64,000 nucleotides of DNA, taken from an uncultured Bacteroides sp. (GTDB lineage: Bacteria > Bacteroidota > Bacteroidia > Bacteroidales > Bacteroidaceae). Location: assembly GCA_900766005.1 (NCBI GenBank), contig CAAFTU010000069.1, forward strand, positions 62,001 through 126,000, given 5' to 3'. The stretch's first letter is position 1; each line of letters opens with the position of its first letter. The translations under genes were made by a program, and so were the position numbers. The notes below the pieces were generated by a model, which saw nothing but the letters and a program-made list of their open reading frames with translations, was not told the origin of the DNA and ran no database searches. Of this stretch, positions 44,754-53,421 are shown one piece after another.

Positions 44754-45188
44754 ATGAACAACTTTATAGAACTTACCGATTACGATGCCACGATACACCG
44801 TGACATTCTTGACAGCCTGCTGCGCGAAGAATCCGGAAGCAGTGCCGTTATTGAAGTGTGTGAAAACCGCGCCATCGCTACAGTGCGCAGCTTGCTCAAC
44901 AGCCGCTACGACTGCGATGCCATTTTTTCCGCACAAGGAGAAGAACGAAACGTGCTCATTCTAAAAATCTGTCTTGACATTGCCGTGTACGAGATATTCT
45001 GCCAGCACAACCCTTACAAGATGTCAGACATTCGAAAGGAACGATACGACGATGCAATGCAGTTCCTGCGCGATGTTCACGACTTTAAAGCCAACATAGA
45101 AGGACTTCCCGAACTTCCTGCCGAAACGCAGACCGGAAACAGCCCCTGGCAGATAGCCAGCAACGAGTCTTGGAATCCCTACTTTTAA
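44754..45188 (+). CDS. Mu gp36-like protein (DUF1320-like)
   Basis: The 144-residue helical protein with DYDATIHRDILDSLLRE, RAIATVRSLLNSRYD and EISIYE-like VYEIFCQHNPYKMSD follows the DUF1320 pattern of head-tail connector proteins. Unlike in Mu, it lies before the portal gene here. Confidence 0.7.
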   Translation: MNNFIELTDYDATIHRDILDSLLREESGSSAVIEVCENRAIATVRSLLNSRYDCDAIFSAQGEERNVLILKICLDIAVYEIFCQHNPYKMSDIRKERYDDAMQFLRDVHDFKANIEGLPELPAETQTGNSPWQIASNESWNPYF

Positions 45189-45213
45189 TCAACTTTTAAA
45201 ACTCTTTTAAATT

Positions 45214-46629
45214 ATGGCCAGACCAAAGAAAAAACGCCGCATAACAGAAGGCGGATATACTCAGATAAAACCTGTATATGCTTCGGGACCTTATGCCCGT
45301 GTAGAACCGGACGTTATCTTACAGATGCCGGAACTGTTTTACTTTGACATGACTTCATACATCAGTGCGCTGAACGCAGCCAAAGCGATAGACTTCTACA
45401 ACCGCGCACGCCTGTACGACATGTACGAATCGGCATTGCTAGACCTTCACCTGGGAGGTATTATCGAAAAGCGGAAAGTCGGTGTAAGCCGTATTCCTAT
45501 CGAGTTCCGGCGTAACGGAAAACCGGATGACAACGTGAACAAGGAAATCCGTTCTCCATGGTTCCGCAAGTTTGTCAAAGAAGTGCTGATGTCAAAGTTC
45601 TGGGGATACAGCCTGTTTCAGTTCTACCGCGGCGACGACGGATATATCAACTATTACCATGTACCGTATAAGCACTATGATCCTGTACGCCGTGTTATCC
45701 TGAAGTATCAGAGCGACACAGAAGGTATACCAGTAGATGCGTTTGAAAACATGCTTTTTGTGGGAGACAACCCGCGCGACCTGGGAATGCTGGCAGAACT
45801 TCTTCCGATGGTGCTCTACAAGAGAAGCAACTTCGGTAACTGGAAACAGTTCTGCGAGATATTCGGTATGCCGATACGTGAATACACCTACGATGCTGGC
45901 GATGAAGAAGCCCGCAGCCGTCTGATTCAGGACGCACGCCGTCAGGGAGCAAACGCCGTGTACATCCATCCAAAGGAAAGCAGCCTGAATCTGATTGAAA
46001 GTGCCAACAAAAGCGGTACGGTAGATCTGTACGAACGGTTCAAAGATGCCTGCAATACGGAGATGTCTGTCCGCGTGCTAGGCAACACTCTGACCACCGA
46101 TGCCAAGAGCACCGGCACTCAGGCACTTGGAACCGTACACCAGGAAGAAGAAGACATGCTGAAAGCCGACGACCGAGACTTCATCCTGGATGTGCTGAAC
46201 TACAATATGACGGACATATTCAACGCTCTGGGAGTGAATACGGAAGGTGGTGAATTTGTGTACGTAAAAAACCGCGGACTGAACCCGAACCAGCAGGTAG
46301 ACGTGATTCAGAAAGTCAAGGCTATGGGCGTGCCCGTGTCTGACGATTACATCTACGATGTGCTGCTCATTGACAAGCCGGAAGACTACGAACAGCAGAA
46401 AGCGGAAATCAAGGCACAGGAAGAAGCTAACCGGAAGTTGCAACAGGAAATGGCCAACCAGCTTGAAAGCAGGACTAATACAGAACCCGCACGAAAAGCC
46501 AATCGCCATATGAACATGGATAACCGGTCAAAAGCATGGTATGAACGGGCGCGTGAAGATTTTCGGAACTGGGTACACGATTTTTTCGGAGTAGCCCCGA
46601 AAAAGAAAGACGGGGCTTTGCCGTTTTGA
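45214..46629 (+). CDS. Portal protein (DUF935 / Mu gp29-like)
   Basis: The 471-residue protein contains FFDMTSYISALNAA-like start residues, the YESALLDLHLGGIIEKRK block, LVIDPL-type FGNWKQFCEIFGMPIREYTYD (shortened: FGMPIREYTYD, about 215) and LGNTLTTDAKSTGTQALG (about 290). All are typical of DUF935 portals. It forms the dodecameric DNA gate. It overlaps the MuF gene by 4 bp. Confidence 0.88.
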   Translation: MARPKKKRRITEGGYTQIKPVYASGPYARVEPDVILQMPELFYFDMTSYISALNAAKAIDFYNRARLYDMYESALLDLHLGGIIEKRKVGVSRIPIEFRRNGKPDDNVNKEIRSPWFRKFVKEVLMSKFWGYSLFQFYRGDDGYINYYHVPYKHYDPVRRVILKYQSDTEGIPVDAFENMLFVGDNPRDLGMLAELLPMVLYKRSNFGNWKQFCEIFGMPIREYTYDAGDEEARSRLIQDARRQGANAVYIHPKESSLNLIESANKSGTVDLYERFKDACNTEMSVRVLGNTLTTDAKSTGTQALGTVHQEEEDMLKADDRDFILDVLNYNMTDIFNALGVNTEGGEFVYVKNRGLNPNQQVDVIQKVKAMGVPVSDDYIYDVLLIDKPEDYEQQKAEIKAQEEANRKLQQEMANQLESRTNTEPARKANRHMNMDNRSKAWYERAREDFRNWVHDFFGVAPKKKDGALPF

Positions 46630-48197
46630 TGGATAATGTATACGGAGAACGATGCAGTGTTTGCGGAGTTTTTCATAATGAACTGGAGCAGACAATAGAA
46701 TTCAGCAAGGAAGCGCTTACTAAAATGTTGCGCGAAATATATGATGGAATGAACGTGCGCGACAATATACAGCGTGATGCTTTTGAAGAGACATTACGTC
46801 TTTTCAACGAAGCAACAGCTGAAGGTCTTTCAGCTTCCGATTATCCTACCAGAGATGAACTGTTTTTGGAGGAGCTTCGTACGAGCAATGAAGTCTTTTC
46901 TGCTTTTCGCACGCACCGGATGCAAAATGATCTGGCCGCACAACTTATCGGAGAAGATGGAAAACTGAAGCCCTTTGATCAGTGGTTGAAAGACGTACAG
47001 AATATTACAGATCATTATGTCATCCACTGGCTTCGCACAGAATACGACACTGCGGTACTCCGCGCACATCAGGCTGCAGACTGGAAGCATTTTGAAGCAT
47101 ACCAGGATGTGCTTCCTAACCTGCGATGGATGCCTACCACTTCTCCTGAACCGGATATTGCCCACATGCAATACTGGAGAGCAAAGCTGACTTTGCCTGT
47201 CAATCATCCGTTCTGGCTTAGTCACCGCCCTGGTGACCGATGGAACTGCAAGTGTTCTCTTGAAGCTACCGACGAGCCTTCTACTCAATATACGATAGCA
47301 GATTTTGAACCGGTTACTTCTGTCCCAGGATTGGATAACAATCCGGCAGACGACGGAAAGCTGTTCAGTGGTTCTCATCCGTACTATACGGAAGCTTATC
47401 CTGGAGCAGACAAAGCAAGTTCTAATATTATACAAATTAATTCTACCCAAAGCAGGTATACTCCAGTGAAAAATTATGAAGAAGCTGTGCTTAGAGCTAA
47501 TAAATATGGCATTAAAAATTTTGATACAGGAGATGCTACAATCGAAGAAATTAATACAGTTTTAGAAGCATTGTATGATGAAGCGAAACACATACCTGTG
47601 GAAATTAAAGAATTTCAATTAAGGCGAAATTTAAAAAGCGTAAACACAAAACATGACATAGGTGGGTATTACTCAGATTCAGAAAAGAAAATTGCTATTA
47701 ATCTCAGCAGTTTCGAAAAAAGTATTTACAAAAAGCCTATACCTTTTGAAGAGCAATTAAAACATTTTAATAAGACCTTAGATAGTCTACAAAATCAACT
47801 TAAAGATATACAAAGGAGAATTAAAGAAAAAGGGAAATTAAAGATATTGCGTGATGAAGAAAAAAGATTAAAAAACTCTATTAGTGATATTGAATCTAAA
47901 ATAGATAAAATTAATAGCAATATTAAAAAAGGGAAAAAACCTCTTCCTTACACAAGGTCGGAAACATTTAAAGATATACCTGACCAAATTAAATGTGAAA
48001 TACATCATGAATTTGGGCATTATGTTTTTCACCGGTTAGGAGATCCATCATTTAAAAACTTTGATATTGAAGCGTCTCAATATGGTGCAACAGCTTCAAC
48101 TGAAAATTTTGCCGAATGGTATGCCGAATATCGTATGAGAGGAGAAAAAAATATACCAAATAACTTATTAGAATTATTTAAAAAAATAGAAAGATGA
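46626..48197 (+). CDS. MuF head protein fused to a metallopeptidase-like C-terminal domain
   Basis: Residues 1 to about 245 form a MuF (gp30) domain, ending with HPFWLSHRPGDRWNCKCSLEATDE. From about 262 on the DNA becomes strongly AT-rich and codes for a different domain with a long Lys-rich coiled coil (about 375-440). It then has HHEFGHYVFHRLG (HExxH at 461-465) and a Glu-rich ENFAEWYAEY (493-502), the order of a gluzincin zinc site. MuF proteins with C-terminal toxin or peptidase domains are known in other phages; here a virion-delivered peptidase is inferred. No separate immunity gene is evident. Confidence 0.8.
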   Translation: MMDNVYGERCSVCGVFHNELEQTIEFSKEALTKMLREIYDGMNVRDNIQRDAFEETLRLFNEATAEGLSASDYPTRDELFLEELRTSNEVFSAFRTHRMQNDLAAQLIGEDGKLKPFDQWLKDVQNITDHYVIHWLRTEYDTAVLRAHQAADWKHFEAYQDVLPNLRWMPTTSPEPDIAHMQYWRAKLTLPVNHPFWLSHRPGDRWNCKCSLEATDEPSTQYTIADFEPVTSVPGLDNNPADDGKLFSGSHPYYTEAYPGADKASSNIIQINSTQSRYTPVKNYEEAVLRANKYGIKNFDTGDATIEEINTVLEALYDEAKHIPVEIKEFQLRRNLKSVNTKHDIGGYYSDSEKKIAINLSSFEKSIYKKPIPFEEQLKHFNKTLDSLQNQLKDIQRRIKEKGKLKILRDEEKRLKNSISDIESKIDKINSNIKKGKKPLPYTRSETFKDIPDQIKCEIHHEFGHYVFHRLGDPSFKNFDIEASQYGATASTENFAEWYAEYRMRGEKNIPNNLLELFKKIER

Positions 48198-48817
48198 GTT
48201 CACCCAACATAGAAGAACAAGTAAAAAAAGCCGTATCTGGCCTGCACAGACTATACACCCGTACACTTCCGGTGAAAGTAGGAACAAAGGCTGTTTCACT
48301 CACAAAAAAGCGCTTTACCGACAGTGCGTTCAACGGAAGTACATGGAAAGAGCCATACCGAAGAAAACTTAGCTTCAAAGGTGCTCAGGCCACTTACAAG
48401 ACGCTTCTTTCCGGAACCAACCATCTGAGGGACTCCACCTATTTCAAATCGGAACCCGGGAAAGTATACATACGAAATCAGGTAGAATACGCACAGATCC
48501 ATAATGAAGGAGGCAGCATAACAGTAACAGCCAAAATGAAGAAATACTTCTGGTATCGGTATGCTTTAGCCAAAGGATCACGCTTGACAAAGAAAAGAGG
48601 CGGCATCAGAAAGACTAAAGGAAACGAAGCGCTTACGCGAGAAGCAATATTCTGGCGAAACATGGCTCTTAAACGTCAAGGTTCTGCTATCCGTATGCCG
48701 CGTCGCCGTTTCATGGGACCTGACGCAAATATGGAAAAAGAAATAAGAAAGATTATTGAAAAAGAAATGCAACTATTTATAAAAAACTATGGAACATATT
48801 TTAATGCAACTCGTTAA
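48194..48817 (+). CDS. Virion morphogenesis protein (Mu gpG-like)
   Basis: The 207-residue basic protein has KRFTDSAFNGSTWKEPYRRK, LLSGTNHLRDSTYFK and VEYAQIHNEGGSITV, the order of motifs in the gpG/PF05069 family of head-tail completion proteins. A Lys/Arg-rich insertion is at about 135-150. It overlaps MuF by 4 bp and the next gene by 29 bp. Confidence 0.85.
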   Translation: MSSPNIEEQVKKAVSGLHRLYTRTLPVKVGTKAVSLTKKRFTDSAFNGSTWKEPYRRKLSFKGAQATYKTLLSGTNHLRDSTYFKSEPGKVYIRNQVEYAQIHNEGGSITVTAKMKKYFWYRYALAKGSRLTKKRGGIRKTKGNEALTREAIFWRNMALKRQGSAIRMPRRRFMGPDANMEKEIRKIIEKEMQLFIKNYGTYFNATR

Positions 48818-49292
48818 TCTGGTAGGTTCATCACTCCCGGAAATGAAAACTGTAGACGAAGATTACGGCCAGCTTGAAATGATTGATGAAACCAGCAGAG
48901 AAAGCTATCCGCTTACTTTTCCTGCTGTGCTTATAGATGCTCCGGAAACCGCCTGGAGCAACATTAGAGGAAAAGACCAGTTAGGAACATGCACTGTAAG
49001 AGTAAGATTGATTATAGACTGTTATGATGATACCCACTATCGTAGCGGCACAGTAGACAAAATAAAGGAAAGAGATGATCTGCGTAAGCGCCTTCATGTG
49101 CTGCTGCAAGGAAGAAGAATTACGGAAGAAGGCGAACTTATACGTACTGCAAGTCGATTCTACACCGGCAATCATGGTATTAAAGTGTACGAATCGACTT
49201 ATACAGTATCAGTTTCAGAATATATCAGTCTCGACGAGCAAAAGGTACAACAGCCTGTAAGGATACGCATTACACCTTCCATATCAAAATGA
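48789..49292 (+). CDS. Putative neck/tail completion protein
   Basis: The 167-residue protein overlaps gpG and ends the rightward late operon. It is beta-rich with SYPLTFPAVLIDAPETAWSN and GTCTVRVRLIIDCYDDTHY, like proteins of the Mu gp37 position. Its frame is well defined. It converges with the HTH gene at 49284 (9-bp overlap). Confidence 0.7.
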   Translation: MEHILMQLVNLVGSSLPEMKTVDEDYGQLEMIDETSRESYPLTFPAVLIDAPETAWSNIRGKDQLGTCTVRVRLIIDCYDDTHYRSGTVDKIKERDDLRKRLHVLLQGRRITEEGELIRTASRFYTGNHGIKVYESTYTVSVSEYISLDEQKVQQPVRIRITPSISK

Positions 49293-49547
49293 AAGCTGCA
49301 GGCTGAGTTGAATATGCTGTGGTGATATGCGCTTACGGACATGCTTCTTCGCTTCACCTGACGGCTTGAATTCTCCGGATTTTACCAGTTCCCGGATAAT
49401 AGCCTGTATACGATATTCCGAAAGAAAGAATGCCTTTGAAAGGGCCTTCACGACATCTGAATAATTACGAAGAACCGGTTCAAGCTCAAAATAGCTTTCT
49501 GCGATCCGGCGATTACGTTCTGCGATAAGTTGGCTACTGCGTCCCAT
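49284..49547 (-). CDS. Small winged-helix-like regulator candidate
   Basis: The 87-residue protein has a helical segment FFLSEYRIQAIIRELVKSGEF (in part; about 40-60) that resembles an HTH with a wing, and a basic tail (KKHVRKRISPQ). It has its own consensus promoter and is isolated from other early genes by a terminator, which is unusual for a structural gene. It may be a middle/late regulator, but no family is recognised. Confidence 0.6.
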   Translation of the reverse strand: MGRSSQLIAERNRRIAESYFELEPVLRNYSDVVKALSKAFFLSEYRIQAIIRELVKSGEFKPSGEAKKHVRKRISPQHIQLSLQLSF

Positions 49548-49597
49548 AACTTTAATTTTTTAGAGTTTATGCAAGTTGGCTGCTGCATTTGTTTTTA

Positions 49598-49629
49598 CAA
49601 AAATACGTAATTGTCAGGAATTAACCAAA
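49598..49629 (-). promoter_or_regulatory. Consensus promoter of the 87-residue HTH gene
   Basis: On the minus strand, TTTG (49626-49629), 20 bp, then TATTTTTG (49598-49605), about 50 bp before the ATG at 49547. Confidence 0.8.
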
Positions 49630-49690
49630 TTTGAGATACATTAGTAGCAGTAGTTACCAGTATTGTTACAATCGGATAAGAATATATAAC

Positions 49691-49725
49691 AAATCCCCGG
49701 CAACCAAATGGCTTGCCGAGGATTC
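49691..49725 (-). terminator. Terminator at the end of the early operon
   Basis: AAATCCCCGGCAA pairs with TTGCCGAGGATT around a CCAAATGG loop (one mismatch), 8 bp after the last early gene. Confidence 0.7.
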
Positions 49726-49732
49726 ATTTCTT

Positions 49733-49969
49733 TCAGTCTCGCTTTATCAATCTCTTTAAAATTAACTCATCAGCATATTTGATTGTGCAGACAATATCAC
49801 CGTATGCAAAGATTAATTCTTTGTCTACTATTTTCCCATCTTTTAGCCAGCATCGATACACGTAAGGATGCTCAGAACTTTTTTTAGCTAAAGATAATGT
49901 CTTATAAGTACCATTTGTTTTTTCGTTATAAAAGCACTTTATAATGCATTTCAAATCTTTTTCGTCCAT
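49733..49969 (-). CDS. Hypothetical early phage protein (78 aa)
   Basis: A small basic protein with CIIKCFYNEKTNGTYKTLSLAKK and a C-terminal KYADELILKRLIKRD. No family is recognised. It is the last gene of the early operon, 1 bp after the 40-residue ORF and directly before the terminator. Confidence 0.6.
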   Translation of the reverse strand: MDEKDLKCIIKCFYNEKTNGTYKTLSLAKKSSEHPYVYRCWLKDGKIVDKELIFAYGDIVCTIKYADELILKRLIKRD

Positions 49970-49970
49970 G

Positions 49971-50093
49971 CTATTCCTCTATAGTTATAAAATCATTTGT
50001 ATATGCCCAAAGCTTTATTTCATTCATAATTCCCAATGCATATTCAGGAAGAGGTTTCTTTATAAATTTTCTTTCAATTCTGTACTTTTCCAT
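49971..50093 (-). CDS. Hypothetical 40-residue early ORF
   Basis: The ORF runs ATG at 50093 to TAG at 49973-49971 and encodes MEKYRIERKFIKKPLPEY... with a charged start and an amphipathic end. It fits exactly between two early genes (4 bp after one, 1 bp before the next), which supports it as a gene despite its length. Confidence 0.5.
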   Translation of the reverse strand: MEKYRIERKFIKKPLPEYALGIMNEIKLWAYTNDFITIEE

Positions 50094-50097
50094 TTTA

Positions 50098-50268
50098 TTA
50101 CGGTTTAAATTTTCCAACTATATACCATTTAAATTTTTCAATGTAACTTACTATTATTGTGCATAATTCATTTATATATCGAATCGGCAAAATAATAATC
50201 AATAGCGGTGTACACAGTATGCAATATGGAACCCATATTGCATACCATTTTAATTTGCGTTTCTTCAT
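50098..50268 (-). CDS. Small early membrane protein (56 aa)
   Basis: ATG at 50268 overlaps the stop of the DUF3164 gene (TGATG). The product has a basic start (MKKRKLKWY) and one long hydrophobic helix (about 10-30), so it is probably a single-pass inner-membrane protein. Function unknown. Confidence 0.55.
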   Translation of the reverse strand: MKKRKLKWYAIWVPYCILCTPLLIIILPIRYINELCTIIVSYIEKFKWYIVGKFKP

Positions 50269-50915
50269 CACATTGCAGACAAGGATAACGGCAATTTACG
50301 TGTCTTACCTTCTTCATCCTTCAGATCTACCTGGATAAACTGGCAGGTCGGTACCGGGCGGTATGCAGCCTTGATGATGTTAATTCCGTCGATAAACTTT
50401 TCATCCTGGCTGGTTGCCGCAAGTTTTTCAAGTTCCAGAACCTTATTCGCCTTCAGCGCTCCCTTTCGGTCCTTGGAAAGCAATCCCATTACCACCTGAA
50501 CAAGCTCTGCGGAATTGTCATCCTTAGCCAGCGTCTGCAAATATTCTTTCACCTTCTCGATTCCGGCTTCCACGGTGTCATCCCATCCTTCATTAACACG
50601 GTTACCGAGAGTAATTGACATCCTGCCGTCGGTAGTGGTAAACGTGTCACTCTGACGATTGATCTTTGTCTTGAAAAGTTCGTTCTTTGTCTTGATCAGC
50701 GTAGAGAATTCAGCAAATATCTCCTGTTTGACATGCTCCATCTCGCAAGACAGTTTAGTCAGCTTCTTGACAGCGTTTTCTACTGTCTGATCTACCAGAC
50801 TCTTGTACGCCTCACGTTCGTTCTGCACACGGGCCTTTTCAGCCTTATCTTCTGCTTCAATCTGTGCTTTCAGTTCTGCTCTCTGTTCCGGGCTCAAATT
50901 CTTCAAATCAATCAT
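50268..50915 (-). CDS. DUF3164-family phage protein
   Basis: The 215-residue protein has an N-terminal coiled coil (EQRAELKAQIEAEDKAEKAR), FTTTDGRMSITLGNRVNEGWDD (shortened: FTTTDGRMSITLGNR) and a C-terminal FIDGINIIKAAYRPVPTCQF. These are marks of DUF3164 proteins found beside transposition genes of Mu-like phages. Its function is not established. Confidence 0.82.
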   Translation of the reverse strand: MIDLKNLSPEQRAELKAQIEAEDKAEKARVQNEREAYKSLVDQTVENAVKKLTKLSCEMEHVKQEIFAEFSTLIKTKNELFKTKINRQSDTFTTTDGRMSITLGNRVNEGWDDTVEAGIEKVKEYLQTLAKDDNSAELVQVVMGLLSKDRKGALKANKVLELEKLAATSQDEKFIDGINIIKAAYRPVPTCQFIQVDLKDEEGKTRKLPLSLSAM

Positions 50916-50927
50916 AATTACAAGTTT

Positions 50928-51101
50928 TTAATGGTTAGTAAATTCTGTATAATAAAGCCTGATAGGGCCTCTGTTGCGATAAATCTTCATGTAGTATTCA
51001 CGTACTTCGTTCAATTCGTCCGTATCGTGGCGGCACCTGACTGCCAGATGGTGTCCCAGTACATTAATCACTACACGCCACACTCTGTTTTTCTTTCTCA
51101 T
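50928..51101 (-). CDS. Hypothetical 57-residue early protein
   Basis: ATG at 51101, TAA at 50930-50928. The product is strongly basic (MRKKNRVWRVVINVLGHHLAVRCRH in part) with an aromatic end (IRLYYTEFTNH). It starts 2 bp after the stop of the preceding gene. It may bind nucleic acid; no family is recognised. Confidence 0.55.
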   Translation of the reverse strand: MRKKNRVWRVVINVLGHHLAVRCRHDTDELNEVREYYMKIYRNRGPIRLYYTEFTNH

Positions 51102-51102
51102 G

Positions 51103-51390
51103 TCATTCTATATTGTTGCTTATAATGTTCATCTCCCCACGGTCCTTCTGGTCAACTATCCGATATTTCTCAGCAGCTTCCCGTTCCAAGTCGTGATATT
51201 TCTTCACCAGTGCACTTCTTTCTTGAATAAGGCGTATAAATTCATCACCGGTAAGTCCGCCAGCATACAGCGTTGAGTTAATCGCATCGATTCTTTTGTC
51301 GATTTTAGGAAGTTCCGAAAGAATATATTCGATGCGTGCTATACGTTCGTCATTTACGTCATACCCCCTTATTTTCGTTTTCGTTCTCAT
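51103..51390 (-). CDS. Hypothetical coiled-coil early protein (95 aa)
   Basis: The start at 51390 (MRTKTKIRGYDVND) is preferred over 51417; it overlaps the end of the gp16-like gene by 32 bp. The protein is almost entirely helical and charged, with heptad-like LPKIDKRIDAINSTL and ALVKKYHDLEREAAEKY. The length and context suggest an accessory of the gp16-like protein; function unknown. Confidence 0.6.
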   Translation of the reverse strand: MRTKTKIRGYDVNDERIARIEYILSELPKIDKRIDAINSTLYAGGLTGDEFIRLIQERSALVKKYHDLEREAAEKYRIVDQKDRGEMNIISNNIE

Positions 51391-51811
51391 TTCTCTGCTT
51401 TTTAAGGATTGATTCAAGTTTTGGTATCAAAGCTGACAGTTCATCGCTGTCAAGCTCATATAGAGGTTTTCCTGCAATTCGAGGACTTTTCAAGAAAGCA
51501 TTCACATTATCCCAGTTCGTAGTATCTACTCCAATACGCTGCAAGCGCTTCAGAACTGCACTTCGCTGCGACTTCAATGACTTTTCCACCATCCGTTCAG
51601 CCAAAGGTCTGATTGTAGCATTTGCGCCGGTAATATATCCGGCCAGGTATTGCGACTCCGCATAAGTCAGTTCCTTGGTCGTATCGGTCCGCCCGTCTGT
51701 AAGTTCCAGAATAAGCGCCCTGTACTGTTCTTCCGACAATCCATAACGTGCATATATCCCATGCAGCCGTTTAATCATCCATTTCGGTATCATCTTTTTC
51801 GTTGTTTTCAT
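51359..51811 (-). CDS. Mu gp16/GemA-like protein (DUF1018-like)
   Basis: The 150-residue protein has MIKRLHGIYARYGLSEEQYRALI and, after the variable loop, KELTYAESQYLAGYI, the two-helix pattern of the gp16 family. The C-terminal part includes WDNVNAFLKSPRIAGKPLYEL. In Mu this family modulates host gene expression in the early phase. It overlaps the RecA-like ATPase gene by 41 bp. Confidence 0.75.
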   Translation of the reverse strand: MKTTKKMIPKWMIKRLHGIYARYGLSEEQYRALILELTDGRTDTTKELTYAESQYLAGYITGANATIRPLAERMVEKSLKSQRSAVLKRLQRIGVDTTNWDNVNAFLKSPRIAGKPLYELDSDELSALIPKLESILKKQRNENENENKGV

Positions 51812-52460
51812 TTGTTTCCTTTTTTAATCCATTTTCCAGCCAGAACTGCCGGTATCCCTTATCCCATATCACGAAAAAACCTTTAGGACCACCGTTACCT
51901 CTGCCTACATAAGTCGCCTTGAAATGTTCAATATGAATACGCTTGAATGAATCCTTCTTCAAATCGTATGCAGTATCGCCGTCTACATCGTTTCCCTTCA
52001 TGTGAGATATATAGATAAACACCTTCTTCGGGAACCGCTTGCGGAGATTAATAAAATCGGCCGCCCGAACACGATACAAGTCAATGAAGTATTGCAGCGA
52101 GTCGATAATAACAACATCAGGACTGCGTTGCTTGCTCAGATCATCTGCAAGATCATCCGGATTACACTCGTCAGAAAATTTGATGCGGTTACATTCCGAA
52201 CGTATGCCTGCTTTGGTCAGAGACTGCTGAAAATCGTAGCTGTCACCCATTTCAAGAGAAACGAATAATACCCGTTTCCCCAATTCGTCAAACTCCTTGG
52301 CAAGCTGGAGGCAGAAAGAAGACTTACCCTGCCCGGACTTGCCATACACTATCCAGTTGCCGGTAGCTTCTGTCTGTCCGAACAAATCGGCAAAACGTGA
52401 AGTAAACGGCACAAAGTCGTACTGGCGGTCTTCTATATTTTTAATACTCCAGTTTCTCAT
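51771..52460 (-). CDS. RecA/RadA-like ATPase in the transposition operon
   Basis: The 229-residue protein has Walker A YGKSGQGKSS (about 38-47), LFVSLEMGDSY like DnaB or RadA cores, Walker B DVVIIDSLQYF (about 115-125) and a KFYIYISHMKG-like strand. It has no DNA-binding extra domain and overlaps MuB by 4 bp. The fold suggests a helicase- or recombinase-type motor acting after transposition. The role is not clear. Confidence 0.72.
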   Translation of the reverse strand: MRNWSIKNIEDRQYDFVPFTSRFADLFGQTEATGNWIVYGKSGQGKSSFCLQLAKEFDELGKRVLFVSLEMGDSYDFQQSLTKAGIRSECNRIKFSDECNPDDLADDLSKQRSPDVVIIDSLQYFIDLYRVRAADFINLRKRFPKKVFIYISHMKGNDVDGDTAYDLKKDSFKRIHIEHFKATYVGRGNGGPKGFFVIWDKGYRQFWLENGLKKETNENNEKDDTEMDD

Positions 52461-53380
52461 AGCTGTATTTCTCCATTCTGTACTTGTCTACGAATTACCT
52501 TATCCATAATCATACCTTCCAGTTCTCTCAGGTCGTCGACAAACCATGCAGATTTCCGAGAATCTTCCGTAGGCAGTTTTTCTACTTTGTCAAGCTTTCC
52601 CCAGATTTCGTCCTGTTCATCCGGATCAGTCACTCCGTTTGCCGCACAGATGGCACGCACGTCCTTCTTCGTTGCTCCTAGCAGTGTAATGTAGTTACGC
52701 ACCACACGTCCGTCTATTTCGTCGAATCCGTCCACACGTCCTACATTGCGCTTGATTGTACGGCGAAGTGTTTCCGTTCCGGCAAGTACACATCCCATGC
52801 GATACTTAGTATCATCGTACAGCGGAATAAGGCAAGCCATAGCACTGTTTGAAAGCTTTCCTGCGTCGTCAAGAACCAGTACCGGATAACGATCTGCCAT
52901 ACGGTTGATGTAGGATGTTATCTGCTGTAGCATATCGTCGGTGTCAGTATATCTGCTGAAGGTAATACCCAGACATCGGCCAAGTTTCTGAAGGAATTTC
53001 TTCGCCGTCCACTTCCAGCACTTCAGATAAATAATAGAGTTGTCAGGACAGGTGTTATACAGGTCAATAAGAGAATGTGTCTTACCGCTACCGCTGCGGC
53101 TGCTTATGCAGAACCAGCGGTGATTCTTCTTTGCCACCATAAGATACAGCTTCACCTGCTTGTATGAAGACACGCTTTCTACTATTTCCCAGGTATTGTC
53201 ATAGTAGTTAAGACCAGCCGCTATCTTTTCCACCATTGAGTCTTCCTTGGCTCCGTATTTCCCTGCACGAAACTGAGAGAGAGAGGCTGAAGATATATCG
53301 CACTTGCGTGCCAGTTCTGCGGCCGAAGAACCGCGTTGAATCAATGTTTCGATGTAATCTCTTAATTTGTTAGCTTCCAT
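52457..53380 (-). CDS. MuB-like transposition ATPase
   Basis: The 307-residue protein has an N-terminal HTH (SSAAELARKCDISSASLSQF, about 19-38), AAA+ Walker A SSRSGSGKTHS (about 92-102) and Walker B VLVLDDAGKL (about 167-176), as in MuB. MuB selects target DNA, stimulates MuA and gives target immunity. It lies 41 bp after the transposase gene. Confidence 0.88.
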   Translation of the reverse strand: MEANKLRDYIETLIQRGSSAAELARKCDISSASLSQFRAGKYGAKEDSMVEKIAAGLNYYDNTWEIVESVSSYKQVKLYLMVAKKNHRWFCISSRSGSGKTHSLIDLYNTCPDNSIIYLKCWKWTAKKFLQKLGRCLGITFSRYTDTDDMLQQITSYINRMADRYPVLVLDDAGKLSNSAMACLIPLYDDTKYRMGCVLAGTETLRRTIKRNVGRVDGFDEIDGRVVRNYITLLGATKKDVRAICAANGVTDPDEQDEIWGKLDKVEKLPTEDSRKSAWFVDDLRELEGMIMDKVIRRQVQNGEIQL

Positions 53381-53421
53381 AGTTCAATATCTTTTTAATG
53401 TATTATTAAATCGTTTTTAAA

